A DNA stretch of 64,000 nt from Psychrosphaera haliotis (GTDB taxonomy: Bacteria > Pseudomonadota > Gammaproteobacteria > Enterobacterales > Alteromonadaceae), in contig NZ_WOCD01000003.1 of NCBI RefSeq assembly GCF_009728465.1, positions 434,001 through 498,000 on the forward strand, read 5' to 3'. Both the position numbers and the translations under genes were made by a program. A model generated the notes under the pieces. The model made no database searches. It worked only from the letters and a program-made list of their open reading frames with translations, and was not told the origin of the DNA. Shown one piece after another: positions 19,422-28,839 of the stretch. Within the stretch, counting starts at the first letter, position 1. Every line of letters begins with the position of its first letter.

Positions 19422-20710
19422 ATGAAGAATATGTCTTTCATTAGTGCGGTAAAAAACACATTAGAATAGAAGATGTAATTGGCGTAGGCACATGGTTTTT
19501 CGTCTTTTTTATTACACTTCGAATGATGCCAAATGCTGACCCAGTCATTCAAAACAACCAGCCTTTTATCATCCTTGGATTTTTGGGTTACTTGATTTGC
19601 TTTATTGGCGCAACTCGAACATTTAACAATCGTCTGACTATTACCCACCAGCGCCTATTTTTCACCTTCATGCTGTTGTTCTCTTTTTTCATCATGAGCC
19701 TTATCCCTTTAGACTTTTTACCTATCTTAACCATTGTGTGGGCAGCAATTTCACTTCACTACTTATCCCCCGCTCGGGCATTTTTAATCACCTCAGTTAC
19801 CGTGTTTACATGGTTTACGCTTTACGCAGTGTTATGGGAACAACGCGCCGCTTTTTATAGTGGTTTGCTTTATTATGCCTTCCATATGTTTGCTTTAATG
19901 ACAAGTTTACAAGTGCTTAAAGCCCAACAAGCTTCTGACAAAGCTAAAGCGTTAAATGTTGAACTTGTTGCTGCTAAAGAGCTTTTAGCTGAGTCAACAA
20001 AACAACAAGAACGTACGCGAATAGCAAGAGAGTTACATGATCTTCTAGGGCATCATTTAACCGCCTTGAATATCAACCTTCAGGTCGCTAACCATCTCAC
20101 GGAAAAATACGACTCACCGGCGGACTTAAAACAACCCATTTCTCAGAGTTACTTTTTAGCTAAGTTACTTTTAAGCGATGTGCGTGAAGCTGTTTCGGTT
20201 ATTAGAGAGAATCAGCATATTGATATTTCTAAGGCCATAAAAGGTATTGAATCGTCATTCCCAAACTTAACCATTAATGTGACCGATACCGAATTAAATA
20301 TTGAAAACATTGAGCTCCTGCATGATTTATTGCGCTGTATCCAAGAGGCCGTGACTAACGCCGTAAAACATGGCAATGCAAGTGTTGTAAATATTTGTCT
20401 TATTTCTACAGACTCCACAATTGAAGTTGAGATAACCGACAATGGCAACGGCTACGCAAATAGGAGCCGGTACGTAAATGAAAACTTAAAAACTCATAGC
20501 AACGTAAAGAAAAAAGACTACGTGGAGGCAAGTTCAAATAATAAGCAACTCTGCACTACACTGCCATTTGGAAACGGTCTGACAGGAATGCAAGAACGCC
20601 TATCCTCATATAATGGTACTGCAACATTTGAAATTATTGGAACTCAAGTGACTATTAGGTTAAACATCCCCCTATTAGACAATACTGAGGGAGCAAAAAA
20701 TGACAATTAG
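19422..20710 (+). CDS. NarL-type (HisKA_3) sensor histidine kinase, probable frameshift near the start
   Basis: Membrane kinase with a HisKA_3 dimerisation box (ARELHDLLGHHLTALNINL) and a HATPase_c domain (N box DLLRCIQEAVTNAVKHG, G1 DNGNG, G2 GNGLTGMQERL). Several hydrophobic helices precede it. The uninterrupted frame starts only at 19523, inside what looks like the first membrane helix. The ATG at 19422 starts a frame (MKNMSFISAVK) that joins it if one A is added to the six-A run at 19451-19456, giving KKHIRIEDVIGVGTWFFVFF. The stop overlaps the response regulator start by 11 bases. Confidence 0.85.
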
Positions 20711-21368
20711 TGTTTTGTTGGTTGATGACCAAATGCTAGTTAGAGAAGGTATCAAAAGCTTATTAAACCTCTCTGATTTTATAAAAGTAGTGGCCGAAGC
20801 AAATGATGGCAGCCAAGTCCTAGAGCAACTTTCACTGCACAAAATAGATATCATCTTACTTGATATGTCTATGCCTAAAGTGAATGGAATCCAAACGCTT
20901 AAGCTTTTACAAGAGAACAACATTACCATTCCCGCTATTATTTTAACAACCTTTGACGATCACCAACTTGTGTTACAAGGTTTAACTAACGGTGCAAAGG
21001 GTTATTTATTAAAAGACGTGTCACTAGACACATTATGCAATTCAATTCAGACTGTTTTTGATGGCCATACCTTGGTGCAGCCAGCTATAACTGAAAGACT
21101 CGTAGCCGGTGTAAAAAACCAATCTAATGACTTATCTTCAACAAGTGCGAGTTTTATTTATCAAGACAATCAGGTGGAGCTTTCAAAAAAAGAGATGGAA
21201 GTAGTTAGGTTAATGGCTTGTGGTTATTCAAATAAGGAGATTTCAGAAGCCTTATTTAAATCTGAAGGAACTATTAAAAATCACGTGTCTAATATACTGT
21301 CTAAATTTGGAGTGCGCGACAGAACGCGCGCTGTTTTAGCTGCTATTGAAATTGGTATATTAAAATAG
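20700..21368 (+). CDS. NarL/FixJ-family response regulator
   Basis: Partner of the preceding kinase, 222 residues. The receiver domain has VDDQ, the acceptor Asp in IILLDMSMP and the conserved Lys in GYLLKDVS. A LuxR-type helix-turn-helix occupies the C-terminus (LSKKEMEVVRLMACGYSNKE then SEGTIKNHVSNILSKF). A translational overlap with the kinase gene indicates coupled synthesis. Confidence 0.95.
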   Translation: MTISVLLVDDQMLVREGIKSLLNLSDFIKVVAEANDGSQVLEQLSLHKIDIILLDMSMPKVNGIQTLKLLQENNITIPAIILTTFDDHQLVLQGLTNGAKGYLLKDVSLDTLCNSIQTVFDGHTLVQPAITERLVAGVKNQSNDLSSTSASFIYQDNQVELSKKEMEVVRLMACGYSNKEISEALFKSEGTIKNHVSNILSKFGVRDRTRAVLAAIEIGILK

Positions 21369-21389
21369 CCTTAGGTAACTGGGAATATT

Positions 21390-22088
21390 ATGTGCGGTAG
21401 ACTTAACGTGATTGACGACATTGGTGTTCAACAACTGTGTGAGCAGCTCAATATACAGCTTTGGTCTGAACCCTTGCAGACAGGCCGCTTTAAACGTGCA
21501 ACTGATAAAGTCACCATTGTTCGAGAAAATGCTGGCATTACTCAAGCCGATAGCGCTATCTGGTGGTTATTATTAGACAATCACACCGAAGGGTTTAAGC
21601 CATCTAAATACACCTCGTTTAATACGCGATATGACAAGCTAAATGTGCCTAGAAGCGCAGGCTTTGTGCCTTTTAAAGAAAGCCGTTGCATCATCCCCGC
21701 CAAAGGTTTTGGTGAAACGGAGTTCGTTAACAAAAAGCCAATACACTATTACGACTTTGAGGCCGAAGACAGACAAGCTATAGCCTTTGGTGGTTTATAC
21801 AAAGAATGGTTAAACGTTAATACGGGTGAAACAGCGCTGAGTTGCTCCATCATCACCTTACCACCGCATGACAAAATCAAACACATTCATAGTAAAGCTA
21901 TGCCTCTTCTATTGCCCCAAAACAAAGACTTACTGACTGCATGGTTAGACTCAACTCAAACAAACACTGAATTGTTTAACCACCTGTTGCAGCCACACTT
22001 GCCACAAAACTTGTGGGCTCAGGCCATCGACAAACCGAGTACATTTAATGCCATTGGCGATAGAAAGCTGATAAATGGCGATCGTTAA
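21390..22088 (+). CDS. SRAP-domain protein (YedK/HMCES family)
   Basis: Abasic-site processing protein that forms a DNA-protein crosslink through its N-terminal cysteine. The 232-residue product starts MCGRLN, giving the essential Cys2. It also has the conserved FNTR(Y/A) segment with Asn and Arg, CIIPAKGFGE in place of the usual C-x-IPA-x-G-(F/Y)-x-EW, and the active His in IHSKAMPLLL. The gene lies 21 bases after the NarL-type regulator but is unlikely to be functionally related to it. It converges with the MFS gene. Confidence 0.9.
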   Translation: MCGRLNVIDDIGVQQLCEQLNIQLWSEPLQTGRFKRATDKVTIVRENAGITQADSAIWWLLLDNHTEGFKPSKYTSFNTRYDKLNVPRSAGFVPFKESRCIIPAKGFGETEFVNKKPIHYYDFEAEDRQAIAFGGLYKEWLNVNTGETALSCSIITLPPHDKIKHIHSKAMPLLLPQNKDLLTAWLDSTQTNTELFNHLLQPHLPQNLWAQAIDKPSTFNAIGDRKLINGDR

Positions 22089-22141
22089 TAACCGGTAAAT
22101 TTATGACAAACTTATCAAAAACTACGTTCCTGAAGAATAAC

Positions 22142-22180
22142 GGCGAAAAGTAATCTTTCAAAACATTTCGCCTGTTTAAT
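22142..22180. terminator. Weak terminator-like hairpin between convergent genes
   Basis: GGCGAAA (22142-22148) pairs with TTTCGCC (22166-22172) over a 17-base loop, followed by TGTTTAATT. It lies between the SRAP gene and the MFS gene. Long loop and short tail make this a weak call. Confidence 0.3.
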
Positions 22181-22193
22181 TCACACACCTTAT

Positions 22194-23408
22194 TCACATA
22201 CCTTTTCGATTGTATTTTTTTGTTACTATAAGAATAACTAACGCTAGCAACAAAGGTATAAATGAAGCCCATAAAACAGTATGCCAACCGTAGGTGCTTA
22301 ATAATCCGCCAGATGAAAAAGAACCTATTGCCACTAATCCAAAAACAATAAAATCACTAAACGATTGAGCACGATTTTTCTCTTCGGATCTTTGGGTTTC
22401 CAACACTAATGCTGACGCCCCTAAAAAACCAAAGTTCCAGCCTATGCCTAGCAAAATCAGCAATGCATAAAAGTGATAAACACCCTCACCTAAAAAGCCA
22501 ATACTCGCTGAAATAGCCGTTAACATAATACCAAATATAGAAATACGAGCTGCGCCAAAACGTGTTATCAACCTGCCTGTAAAAAAGCTTGGCGCATACA
22601 TTGCGATAACATGCCACTGCACTCCTAAGTTGGCTGACTCTTGACTATGACCATGCATATGCATGGCTAATGGTGCTGATGTCATTAGAAAGTTCATTAC
22701 CATATAAGATGCAGCTCCGCATATAACTGCACTTATAAAGCGTGGTTGAAGTGCAATTTTAACGAGTGGTCTTCCCGAATATGGCTGGTGCCTTGGTGGT
22801 TTAATCGATTTAACACCAAATAAAATAATACCTGCAATCGCAGCTACAATAGCCTGAGCGATAAATGTCGCGGCAAACATCTTATCAGTCCAAAAGTGCA
22901 TGGTATGCGTCACTAATTGCGAGCCAATAACACCTGCTGCCACACCTCCCGCCATTACCATCGATAGTGCTTGCGCCCGTTTATTTACTGGTACACCATC
23001 TGTCGCTGCAAACCGGAAAGAAAGTGCAACAGCTGCATAAGCACCACCAAAAAGTGCGGAAATACTGTATAGCCAAAAACTGTCTAAATATAGGGAAACT
23101 GCAGCCAAAATGCCGGTTAATACCCCAGCTCCTGTTCCTGCCATAAATGATGCTTGCCTACCATATTGCCGAGCTAATTCGCCAGCAGGTAAAACACAGA
23201 TAGCCATACCCAAGACAAAAATAGAAATGGGTAAGGTTGCCAAAATAGCAGTAGGTGCCAAAGTGCTCCCTACTACGGCACCAGTCGCATATAACACAAC
23301 ACTATTGGCGCCCGAAAGCGCTTGGGCTAACGCCAAGCGCCACAAGTTAGATTTTTGAACTTGTGAGTCAAAAGTTTCATTTATATTTGTAGCGCTTAAT
23401 TTCGGCAT
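22194..23408 (-). CDS. MFS transporter
   Basis: Twelve-helix major facilitator superfamily permease, 404 residues. The helices are evident, and the loop 2-3 signature is present as GELARQYGRQASFMAG (G-x3-(D/R)-x-x-G-R-R-like). Its second-half counterpart is FTGRLITRFGAARISI. The sequence resembles sugar- or drug-efflux MFS members but the substrate cannot be fixed. The start ATG has a good ribosome site (AGGAAG). It is the second gene after a carboxymuconolactone decarboxylase-like gene on the same strand, 43 bases downstream. Confidence 0.88.
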   Translation of the reverse strand: MPKLSATNINETFDSQVQKSNLWRLALAQALSGANSVVLYATGAVVGSTLAPTAILATLPISIFVLGMAICVLPAGELARQYGRQASFMAGTGAGVLTGILAAVSLYLDSFWLYSISALFGGAYAAVALSFRFAATDGVPVNKRAQALSMVMAGGVAAGVIGSQLVTHTMHFWTDKMFAATFIAQAIVAAIAGIILFGVKSIKPPRHQPYSGRPLVKIALQPRFISAVICGAASYMVMNFLMTSAPLAMHMHGHSQESANLGVQWHVIAMYAPSFFTGRLITRFGAARISIFGIMLTAISASIGFLGEGVYHFYALLILLGIGWNFGFLGASALVLETQRSEEKNRAQSFSDFIVFGLVAIGSFSSGGLLSTYGWHTVLWASFIPLLLALVILIVTKKYNRKGM

Positions 23409-23451
23409 TTGAGTTACTTCCTAACTAGAGTTGCTGAGTCAACAAGCAATA

Positions 23452-23973
23452 TTAAATGTCTAACGCCACTAAAAAGCGCGATACCATGTTGTAGGCAGCA
23501 ACAGTTGCTATAGCCTCAACAGCTTCTGTTTCGCCAAATAACATTTTTAAACGCTCTATTACTTCGCTATCTACTGTTACTTTAGTGGTTGATTGATCCG
23601 TAAGCTCTAATAAGGCCTGTTCTTGTTCAGAGAAAAAACTTGAACTAACAACCACGTTTTTAAGCGCAGTCGCTTTTTCATCTGTGCCACCGGCTTGAAT
23701 ATACGCTGGGTAATGGACGTTCCACTCAAAATCAGCTTTATTTAATACAGCAACACGCAACATAATAAGTTCACGGAACTCAAGCGATAAACGAAAGTTT
23801 GCTCTTACTCGACCAAGTAACTCATTCCAACCTTTAGCTAAAGGAAAGCTTCGTAGAAGTAACCTATCTATGCCTATTAGCTCACCGTTTGGACGGCGAC
23901 CTTGCATTTCAGCTAGTAGTTCTACAGGGGCTTCGTCGCCATCTTGCCATGGCGTTACTCTGACTTGTGACAT
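23452..23973 (-). CDS. Carboxymuconolactone decarboxylase-family protein
   Basis: A 173-residue CMD-fold protein (RRPNGELIGIDRLLLRSFPLA; LEFRELIMLRVAVLNKADFEWNVH). It lacks the CxxC redox pair of AhpD at the usual position; an FEWNVHY segment replaces it, as in many non-redox CMD homologues. The frame opens at 23982, but GGAG lies only one base before that ATG and ten bases before the ATG at 23973, so the inner start is chosen. It precedes the MFS gene and probably forms an operon with it. Reaction unknown. Confidence 0.8.
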   Translation of the reverse strand: MSQVRVTPWQDGDEAPVELLAEMQGRRPNGELIGIDRLLLRSFPLAKGWNELLGRVRANFRLSLEFRELIMLRVAVLNKADFEWNVHYPAYIQAGGTDEKATALKNVVVSSSFFSEQEQALLELTDQSTTKVTVDSEVIERLKMLFGETEAVEAIATVAAYNMVSRFLVALDI

Positions 23974-24057
23974 AATTCTCATACTCCAAAATAAAGGCCG
24001 CTTAATTATTTAAGTGGGCTTTATTTTGGAGCAGAGGTTTACGGGCGATGAAAGTAC

Positions 24058-24090
24058 TTAACCACAGAGATTATCTTTTACTGTGGTTAA
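24058..24090. terminator. Strong hairpin downstream of the LysR gene
   Basis: TTAACCACAG (24058-24067) and CTGTGGTTAA (24081-24090) form perfect 10-bp arms over a 13-base loop. A T-rich run follows on the plus strand. The only gene ending nearby is the minus-strand LysR gene, for which the tail is poor, so its use as a terminator is uncertain. Confidence 0.45.
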
Positions 24091-24149
24091 ATTTTTCTTT
24101 ACTGGGTTTATCTATAACTTTACGTTTTTTACAAAAATACTGCACAGCT

Positions 24150-25079
24150 TTAAGAACTTGGAGTTGGATGGTTTTCCACCTCTTTGAACAGCCATTCTTT
24201 AAATGCTTTTATTCTTGGCAGTTCAGCGCATTCCGGCCGGTAAATAACGTAATACGCCAACGGCGATTCAAAGTTGATAGTAGGAAATATTCTTACTAGC
24301 CTTCCTGCCGCAAGATCATCTTTAACCATAACACTGCGAGCTAGTGCCACGCCCTGACCGTCGATTGCCGACTGAAGTACCGCAGCAGAGTTATTTATTT
24401 GAATGCTTTTAGTGGCGTGTGGAGTGGATACTCCGGCTTTTTTTAACCACGACGACCAGGATGGAAAACCAGTATGCGAGTCCATTGATTGGTCATGTAT
24501 AAGAGTTTCATTCAATAAGTTGTCTACTAAATCTAACCGGCCTTTATCTTCTAAAAAAGTAGGCGAGCAAACTGGGTACACTTCTTCATCCATTAATTTC
24601 TCAGCGCTCAAGCCTTGCCAACTGCCAACACCAAAGCGGATACCCACATCTATACGTTGAGAATTAAAATCAACTGGCTTTAAGTTTGTATTTAAATTCA
24701 CATTTGTTTCTGAACAAATAGTTTGAAAGTGATGAAGCCGAGGCAGTAACCATTTAGCAGCAAATGCCGGACTTACTGCAACCGTCAATACGCCACTTAT
24801 GGCATTGTCTTTTAAAATATCTAAGCCTTGGACGAGTTTATCAAACCCTTCTCTAACTAGTGGCAACGCGCTTTGCGCAGTTTCTGTAGCAATTAATCTT
24901 GTTTTACCTGAACTCATTCTATGAAACAGCGGAGTATCTAGCCACTCTTCTAATGTTTTTACTAGTTGCCCTACTGCAGCCGGGGTTACATTCAGCTCTT
25001 CTGCAGCCGCAGAAAAGCTCTGATGTCGAGCACTTGCTTCAAATGCTTTTAGTGCATTGAGATGTATAGGTGATTTCAT
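24150..25079 (-). CDS. LysR-family transcriptional regulator (GcvA-like)
   Basis: A 309-residue regulator with the N-terminal winged helix typical of the family (LNALKAFEASARHQSFSAAA then LNVTPAAVGQLVKTLEEWL) and a periplasmic-binding-protein-like effector domain (about 95-300). The N-terminal sequence is of the GcvA type. It is divergent from the SDR gene, with 175 bases between, the classic layout for a LysR regulator and its target operon. The effector is unknown. Confidence 0.92.
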   Translation of the reverse strand: MKSPIHLNALKAFEASARHQSFSAAAEELNVTPAAVGQLVKTLEEWLDTPLFHRMSSGKTRLIATETAQSALPLVREGFDKLVQGLDILKDNAISGVLTVAVSPAFAAKWLLPRLHHFQTICSETNVNLNTNLKPVDFNSQRIDVGIRFGVGSWQGLSAEKLMDEEVYPVCSPTFLEDKGRLDLVDNLLNETLIHDQSMDSHTGFPSWSSWLKKAGVSTPHATKSIQINNSAAVLQSAIDGQGVALARSVMVKDDLAAGRLVRIFPTINFESPLAYYVIYRPECAELPRIKAFKEWLFKEVENHPTPSS

Positions 25080-25254
25080 ACGATAAACTTTTTCTTTATT
25101 GACGGCTCAGATTATCTCGTTTGTTAAACAAAGTAAATAAGTCAAAAATGCCTCCCAAGCCAAACAACAAGTCAATTGCCTTGATGGCAAATTAACACTT
25201 CTTGTTTTATTGATATAACTAATATAGCGCGAATTGGCGCTTGGAGACTTTATT

Positions 25255-26028
25255 ATGACTACTCAATTTTCTGGTAAGAAACTACTCGTTATTGGTGGCA
25301 CTAGCGGAATGGGTTTTGAAACGGCTCGTTTAATATTAGATCAAGGGGGACAAGCTGTTATCGTTGGTCACCGCAAAGAAAAAGCGCTAGCGGCAAAGGA
25401 TCAACTATCCGCCCTAGGCGCTGTAGAAGTTCTAACCGCCGATTTAACGAGTGATGAAGGCGTACAGAACTTAATTGATACAATTTCACGTGATCACGCA
25501 GATGTCGATTTACTAGTTAATGCCGCTGGCGTGTTTTTTCCAAAACCATTTTTAGAACATGAAGGGTCTGATTACGACCAATATATGCAAATTAACCGTG
25601 CATTGTTTTTTATTACCCAAAAAGTAGCCGCTAATCTAGTCGCCGCAAAACGACCTGGCGCTATAGTAAATGTTGGCTCTATGTGGGGTAAACAAGCTAT
25701 TGCCGCTACACCATCGTCAGCTTATTCAATGGCTAAAGCAGGCCTGCACGCCCTAACTCAACATTTGGCAATGGAATTAGCGACACACAACATTCGTGTC
25801 AATGCAGTATCACCAGCGGTTGTAAAGACGCCAATATACGAAGGTTTTATTCCTAAAGCCGAAGTAAACGATGCGCTACAAGGCTTTAATAGCTTCCACC
25901 CAATTGGCCGTGTTGGCACAAGCAAAGATGTAGCAAACACTATTGCCTTTTTACTGAGCGACAAAGCTGCGTGGGTGACAGGTGCCGTATGGGATGTTGA
26001 TGGCGGCGTAATGGCTGGTCGCAACTAA
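25255..26028 (+). CDS. Short-chain dehydrogenase/reductase
   Basis: NAD(P)-dependent oxidoreductase of 257 residues. The Rossmann motif [11 protein letters not shown], the NAAG motif as VNAAGVFFP, the catalytic Ser in VNVGSMWG and YSMAK (Y-x3-K) are all present, and the C-terminus shows [10 protein letters not shown]. The ATG at 25255 is preceded by GGAGA at good spacing; the open frame upstream to 25234 is not needed. It is the first gene of a plus-strand cluster that includes an AhpD-like protein, a cupin, an amine oxidase and two membrane proteins. Confidence 0.92.
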   Translation: MTTQFSGKKLLVIGGTSGMGFETARLILDQGGQAVIVGHRKEKALAAKDQLSALGAVEVLTADLTSDEGVQNLIDTISRDHADVDLLVNAAGVFFPKPFLEHEGSDYDQYMQINRALFFITQKVAANLVAAKRPGAIVNVGSMWGKQAIAATPSSAYSMAKAGLHALTQHLAMELATHNIRVNAVSPAVVKTPIYEGFIPKAEVNDALQGFNSFHPIGRVGTSKDVANTIAFLLSDKAAWVTGAVWDVDGGVMAGRN

Positions 26029-26102
26029 TTAACTTATAAACACGTAAAACAAAAAGGGACTACAACGCCCTAAATATTACATTAGATACCGGAGCAAATA
26101 AC

Positions 26103-26447
26103 ATGTCACAAGATTGGAACGAATATCGCGGTGAAGTAATTAGAACAGTTGGGAATTTTGCAAAACAAAGCCCAGATACTATTCGCGGATTAATGACGAT
26201 GGATGGTGCTGGAGCCAAATCAGGTCACCTAGAGCCAAAAGTTCATGAACTGATTGCACTTGCTGTAGCTGTAACAACACGTTGTGATGGATGTATCGCA
26301 ATGCACACTAAAAAAGCGGTTGAATTTGGTGCAAGCAGAGAAGAAATCTCTGAAGCACTAGGTGTCGCTGTCGCATTAAACGCAGGTGCAGCAATTACAT
26401 ACAGTGCACGTGTGCTTGACGCGCACACTCAATTAACAAACGCATAA
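26103..26447 (+). CDS. AhpD-like carboxymuconolactone decarboxylase-family protein with CxxC
   Basis: A 114-residue CMD-fold protein with the redox motif CDGCIAMH and the downstream helix AVEFGASREEISEALGVAVAL. The CxxC-x3-H arrangement is what alkylhydroperoxidase AhpD and related proteins use, so a thiol-based peroxidase or disulfide function is plausible. It follows the SDR gene by 74 bases with its own ribosome site (GGAG) and precedes a cupin gene. Confidence 0.88.
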   Translation: MSQDWNEYRGEVIRTVGNFAKQSPDTIRGLMTMDGAGAKSGHLEPKVHELIALAVAVTTRCDGCIAMHTKKAVEFGASREEISEALGVAVALNAGAAITYSARVLDAHTQLTNA

Positions 26448-26509
26448 ATCAAAAAGAAGCTAAAGAGTAATAACAACATGTTATTACTCTTTTTATTAGG
26501 TTTAATAAG

Positions 26510-27175
26510 ATGCAGATTAATTCAGATTTTTCACAAACAGCAGCGTTACAATTGAATCACTACAATTGGCGTACAACACCTCAAGTAGGTGTTCAGCGGG
26601 TCATGCTGGACAGGATTGGCGGAGAAAAGGCAAGAGCAACAACAGTGGTACGGTACGCCCCTGGGTCAACTTTTCCAAACCACTCTCATCCAGGAGGAGA
26701 AGAAGTTTTAGTGCTCTCTGGCATCTTTTCTGATCAGTCTGGGGACTACTCTCAAGGCTGGTATTTAAGGAATCCCCCCGGCTCTTCGCATGCCCCAAGC
26801 AGCTTAGGCGGCACTACTATTTTTGTAAAGCTATGGCAAATGTCACTGACGGAAGCAACCCACACACGCATCAATACAAACGATTCGGCTAACTGGGTAA
26901 AGGAAAATAATTACCACATTTGCCCTCTTTATCAAGATAAGGGCGAAGTTACTCAATTAATAAAACTAACGCCACATCAATGTGCGCCTCATCATTTGAT
27001 AGGTCAAAAGGCCATAGAGTTGTTTGTACTAACCGGAAGCATTTTTCATAACAAACTGGAATACAAAGAAGGTAGCTGGTTAAGAGTACCAAGTAACAAA
27101 CAAACGTTGATAAAGGCTGGAAATAAAAACGCTACAATTTATCTCAAAGTAGGAAACTTTAAGAATATAAGCTGA
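26510..27175 (+). CDS. ChrR-like cupin protein
   Basis: A 221-residue protein with two cupin halves. The first has the metal-binding pattern HSHPGGEEVLVLSG ... SSHAP, typical of the ChrR cupin domain. The second (about 130-215) has APHHLIGQKAIELFVLTGS. There is no N-terminal zinc anti-sigma domain, so it is not a full ChrR anti-sigma factor, and no sigma factor is encoded nearby. It lies between an AhpD-like gene and a flavin amine oxidase gene. The ligand is unknown. Confidence 0.82.
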   Translation: MQINSDFSQTAALQLNHYNWRTTPQVGVQRVMLDRIGGEKARATTVVRYAPGSTFPNHSHPGGEEVLVLSGIFSDQSGDYSQGWYLRNPPGSSHAPSSLGGTTIFVKLWQMSLTEATHTRINTNDSANWVKENNYHICPLYQDKGEVTQLIKLTPHQCAPHHLIGQKAIELFVLTGSIFHNKLEYKEGSWLRVPSNKQTLIKAGNKNATIYLKVGNFKNIS

Positions 27176-27187
27176 GGAGGCGGAACA

Positions 27188-28288
27188 ATGCGTAAAAAAA
27201 TTGCGATAATAGGTGGTGGACTCAGTGGCCTTTATGCTGCTTATTTACTTGAGCAAAATGGAATCACTGATTACATTCTACTCGAAGCTAGAGAGCGCTT
27301 CGGCGGAAGAGTGATGGACTTTAACAGTGATTCACAACTAGAAAACAATCGTTTTGATCTTGGTCCAACTTGGTTTTGGCCTGAGTTCCAACCACAACTT
27401 AATACGCTGATTAAAAGCTTAAAGTTAGATACGTTTTCCCAGTATGAACAAGGTAATATTCTATTAGAACGATCCCATTCTAAACCACCTAGTACCATGC
27501 CAGGCTATGCCAACTCTCCTACTTCCATGCGACTAAAAGGTGGTATGGGTGCTCTTATTAATGCCTTACGTTCAAAGCTTATCAACGAGCACATCATATC
27601 TGGTGCTTTTGTTGAATCAATTGTTCGCCAATCGGGTAATAATGAAGTTTGCTATAGAACATCGGAAAACACTAAAAATATAGTGAATGTAGAACATATT
27701 ATGCTTGCAGTGCCGCCACGACTAGCCATAAAACAAATAAAATTCATACCGACATTACCAAGCGCACTAGCAGAAAACTGGAAAAATACAGCAACTTGGA
27801 TGGCTCCACATGCTAAATACATCGCAGTATTTAACTCACCATTTTGGCGTGAACAAGGACTGTCAGGTAGCGCTCGGAGCAGCATAGGACCGATGACTGA
27901 AATTCATGATGCATCCAATCCAGACGGTCAAGCTGCCTTATTTGGCTTCATTGGTGTTAGCGCAGCCGATAGGCAAGGTATCAGTGAAGAAGACTTACTG
28001 AAACACTGCCGTGTACAGCTAGTTAGACTTTTTGGGTCTCAAGCTGAAAGTCCAACCATAGATATTGTTAAAGACTGGGCGATAGACTCTTTAACATCAA
28101 CTCATTTAGATACCCAAATGACTAATACACATAATGCCGCGACATATAGCACTCCACAAGATGGTCCTTGGCATCAAAAGCTTGTAGGTATTGGCAGTGA
28201 ATGGTCTAAGCAATTCCCAGGCTACCTTGCTGGTGCAATTGATGCCGCTAAAAAAGGCGTTACACATTATATAAACACACTTCAATAA
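27188..28288 (+). CDS. FAD-dependent amine oxidase family protein
   Basis: Flavoprotein oxidase or dehydrogenase, 366 residues. It begins with the dinucleotide-binding motif IAIIGGGLSGLYAAYLL and the second FAD motif LLEARERFGGRV, as in monoamine oxidase and phytoene desaturase-like enzymes. The C-terminal FAD contact is recognisable as YLAGAIDAAKKG but lacks the usual GxxxSG form. It is shorter than typical monoamine oxidases (about 450-500). A very strong ribosome site (GAGGAGG) precedes the start, 12 bases after the cupin gene, so it is in the same operon. Confidence 0.87.
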   Translation: MRKKIAIIGGGLSGLYAAYLLEQNGITDYILLEARERFGGRVMDFNSDSQLENNRFDLGPTWFWPEFQPQLNTLIKSLKLDTFSQYEQGNILLERSHSKPPSTMPGYANSPTSMRLKGGMGALINALRSKLINEHIISGAFVESIVRQSGNNEVCYRTSENTKNIVNVEHIMLAVPPRLAIKQIKFIPTLPSALAENWKNTATWMAPHAKYIAVFNSPFWREQGLSGSARSSIGPMTEIHDASNPDGQAALFGFIGVSAADRQGISEEDLLKHCRVQLVRLFGSQAESPTIDIVKDWAIDSLTSTHLDTQMTNTHNAATYSTPQDGPWHQKLVGIGSEWSKQFPGYLAGAIDAAKKGVTHYINTLQ

Positions 28289-28322
28289 TATTTCACTTTA
28301 TAACTCATGTAAGGAGACACTC

Positions 28323-28811
28323 ATGATCAATGATGCAATCTACGTTTACTCACTAATAGGAATCGGAGGCACGATTGTATTGGATATTTATGCTGGACTG
28401 CTCGCTAAATTCTTTAAGTTACCTGCAACAAACTGGTTATTGGTGGGTCGGTGGATAGGACATATGAAGTCGGGCCAATTTTGTCAACCTGCACTAGCAA
28501 AAGCGGATAAGATCCCTGGCGAACTAGCCATTGGTTGGGTTGTACATTATTTAATTGGGATTGCTTATGGTTTAATATTAATGGTGAGTGTAAACACTGA
28601 ATGGATTGAAACTCCCAACCTACTGCCTACCTTACTTGTTTCTTGGCTAGGTATTGCAGCGCCTTTTTTTATTATGATGCCCGGCATGGGAGCGGGACTT
28701 GCTGGTGCAAAAACCCCGAACCCGACAATAACACGAATCAGAAGCTTTGCAGGACATACCGTATTTGGTTTGGGTATGTTTATGACAGCAACACTATTGA
28801 ACCACCTTTAA
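28323..28811 (+). CDS. DUF2938 membrane protein
   Basis: A 162-residue protein with four hydrophobic segments, matching the DUF2938 family (GGTIVLDIYAGLLAKFFKLP, NWLLVGRWIGHMK, PGELAIGWVVHYLIGIAYG). Family function is unknown. It is 34 bases behind the amine oxidase gene with an AAGGAG ribosome site and belongs to the same redox cluster. Confidence 0.82.
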   Translation: MINDAIYVYSLIGIGGTIVLDIYAGLLAKFFKLPATNWLLVGRWIGHMKSGQFCQPALAKADKIPGELAIGWVVHYLIGIAYGLILMVSVNTEWIETPNLLPTLLVSWLGIAAPFFIMMPGMGAGLAGAKTPNPTITRIRSFAGHTVFGLGMFMTATLLNHL

Positions 28812-28839
28812 TTTAAGCTAACCAGGAATAACGCTATTT

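Noticed and set aside
24048..24149. Small plus-strand gene between the CMD and LysR genes
   Set aside because: No ribosome site, runs into the LysR coding region antisense, and coincides with a hairpin.
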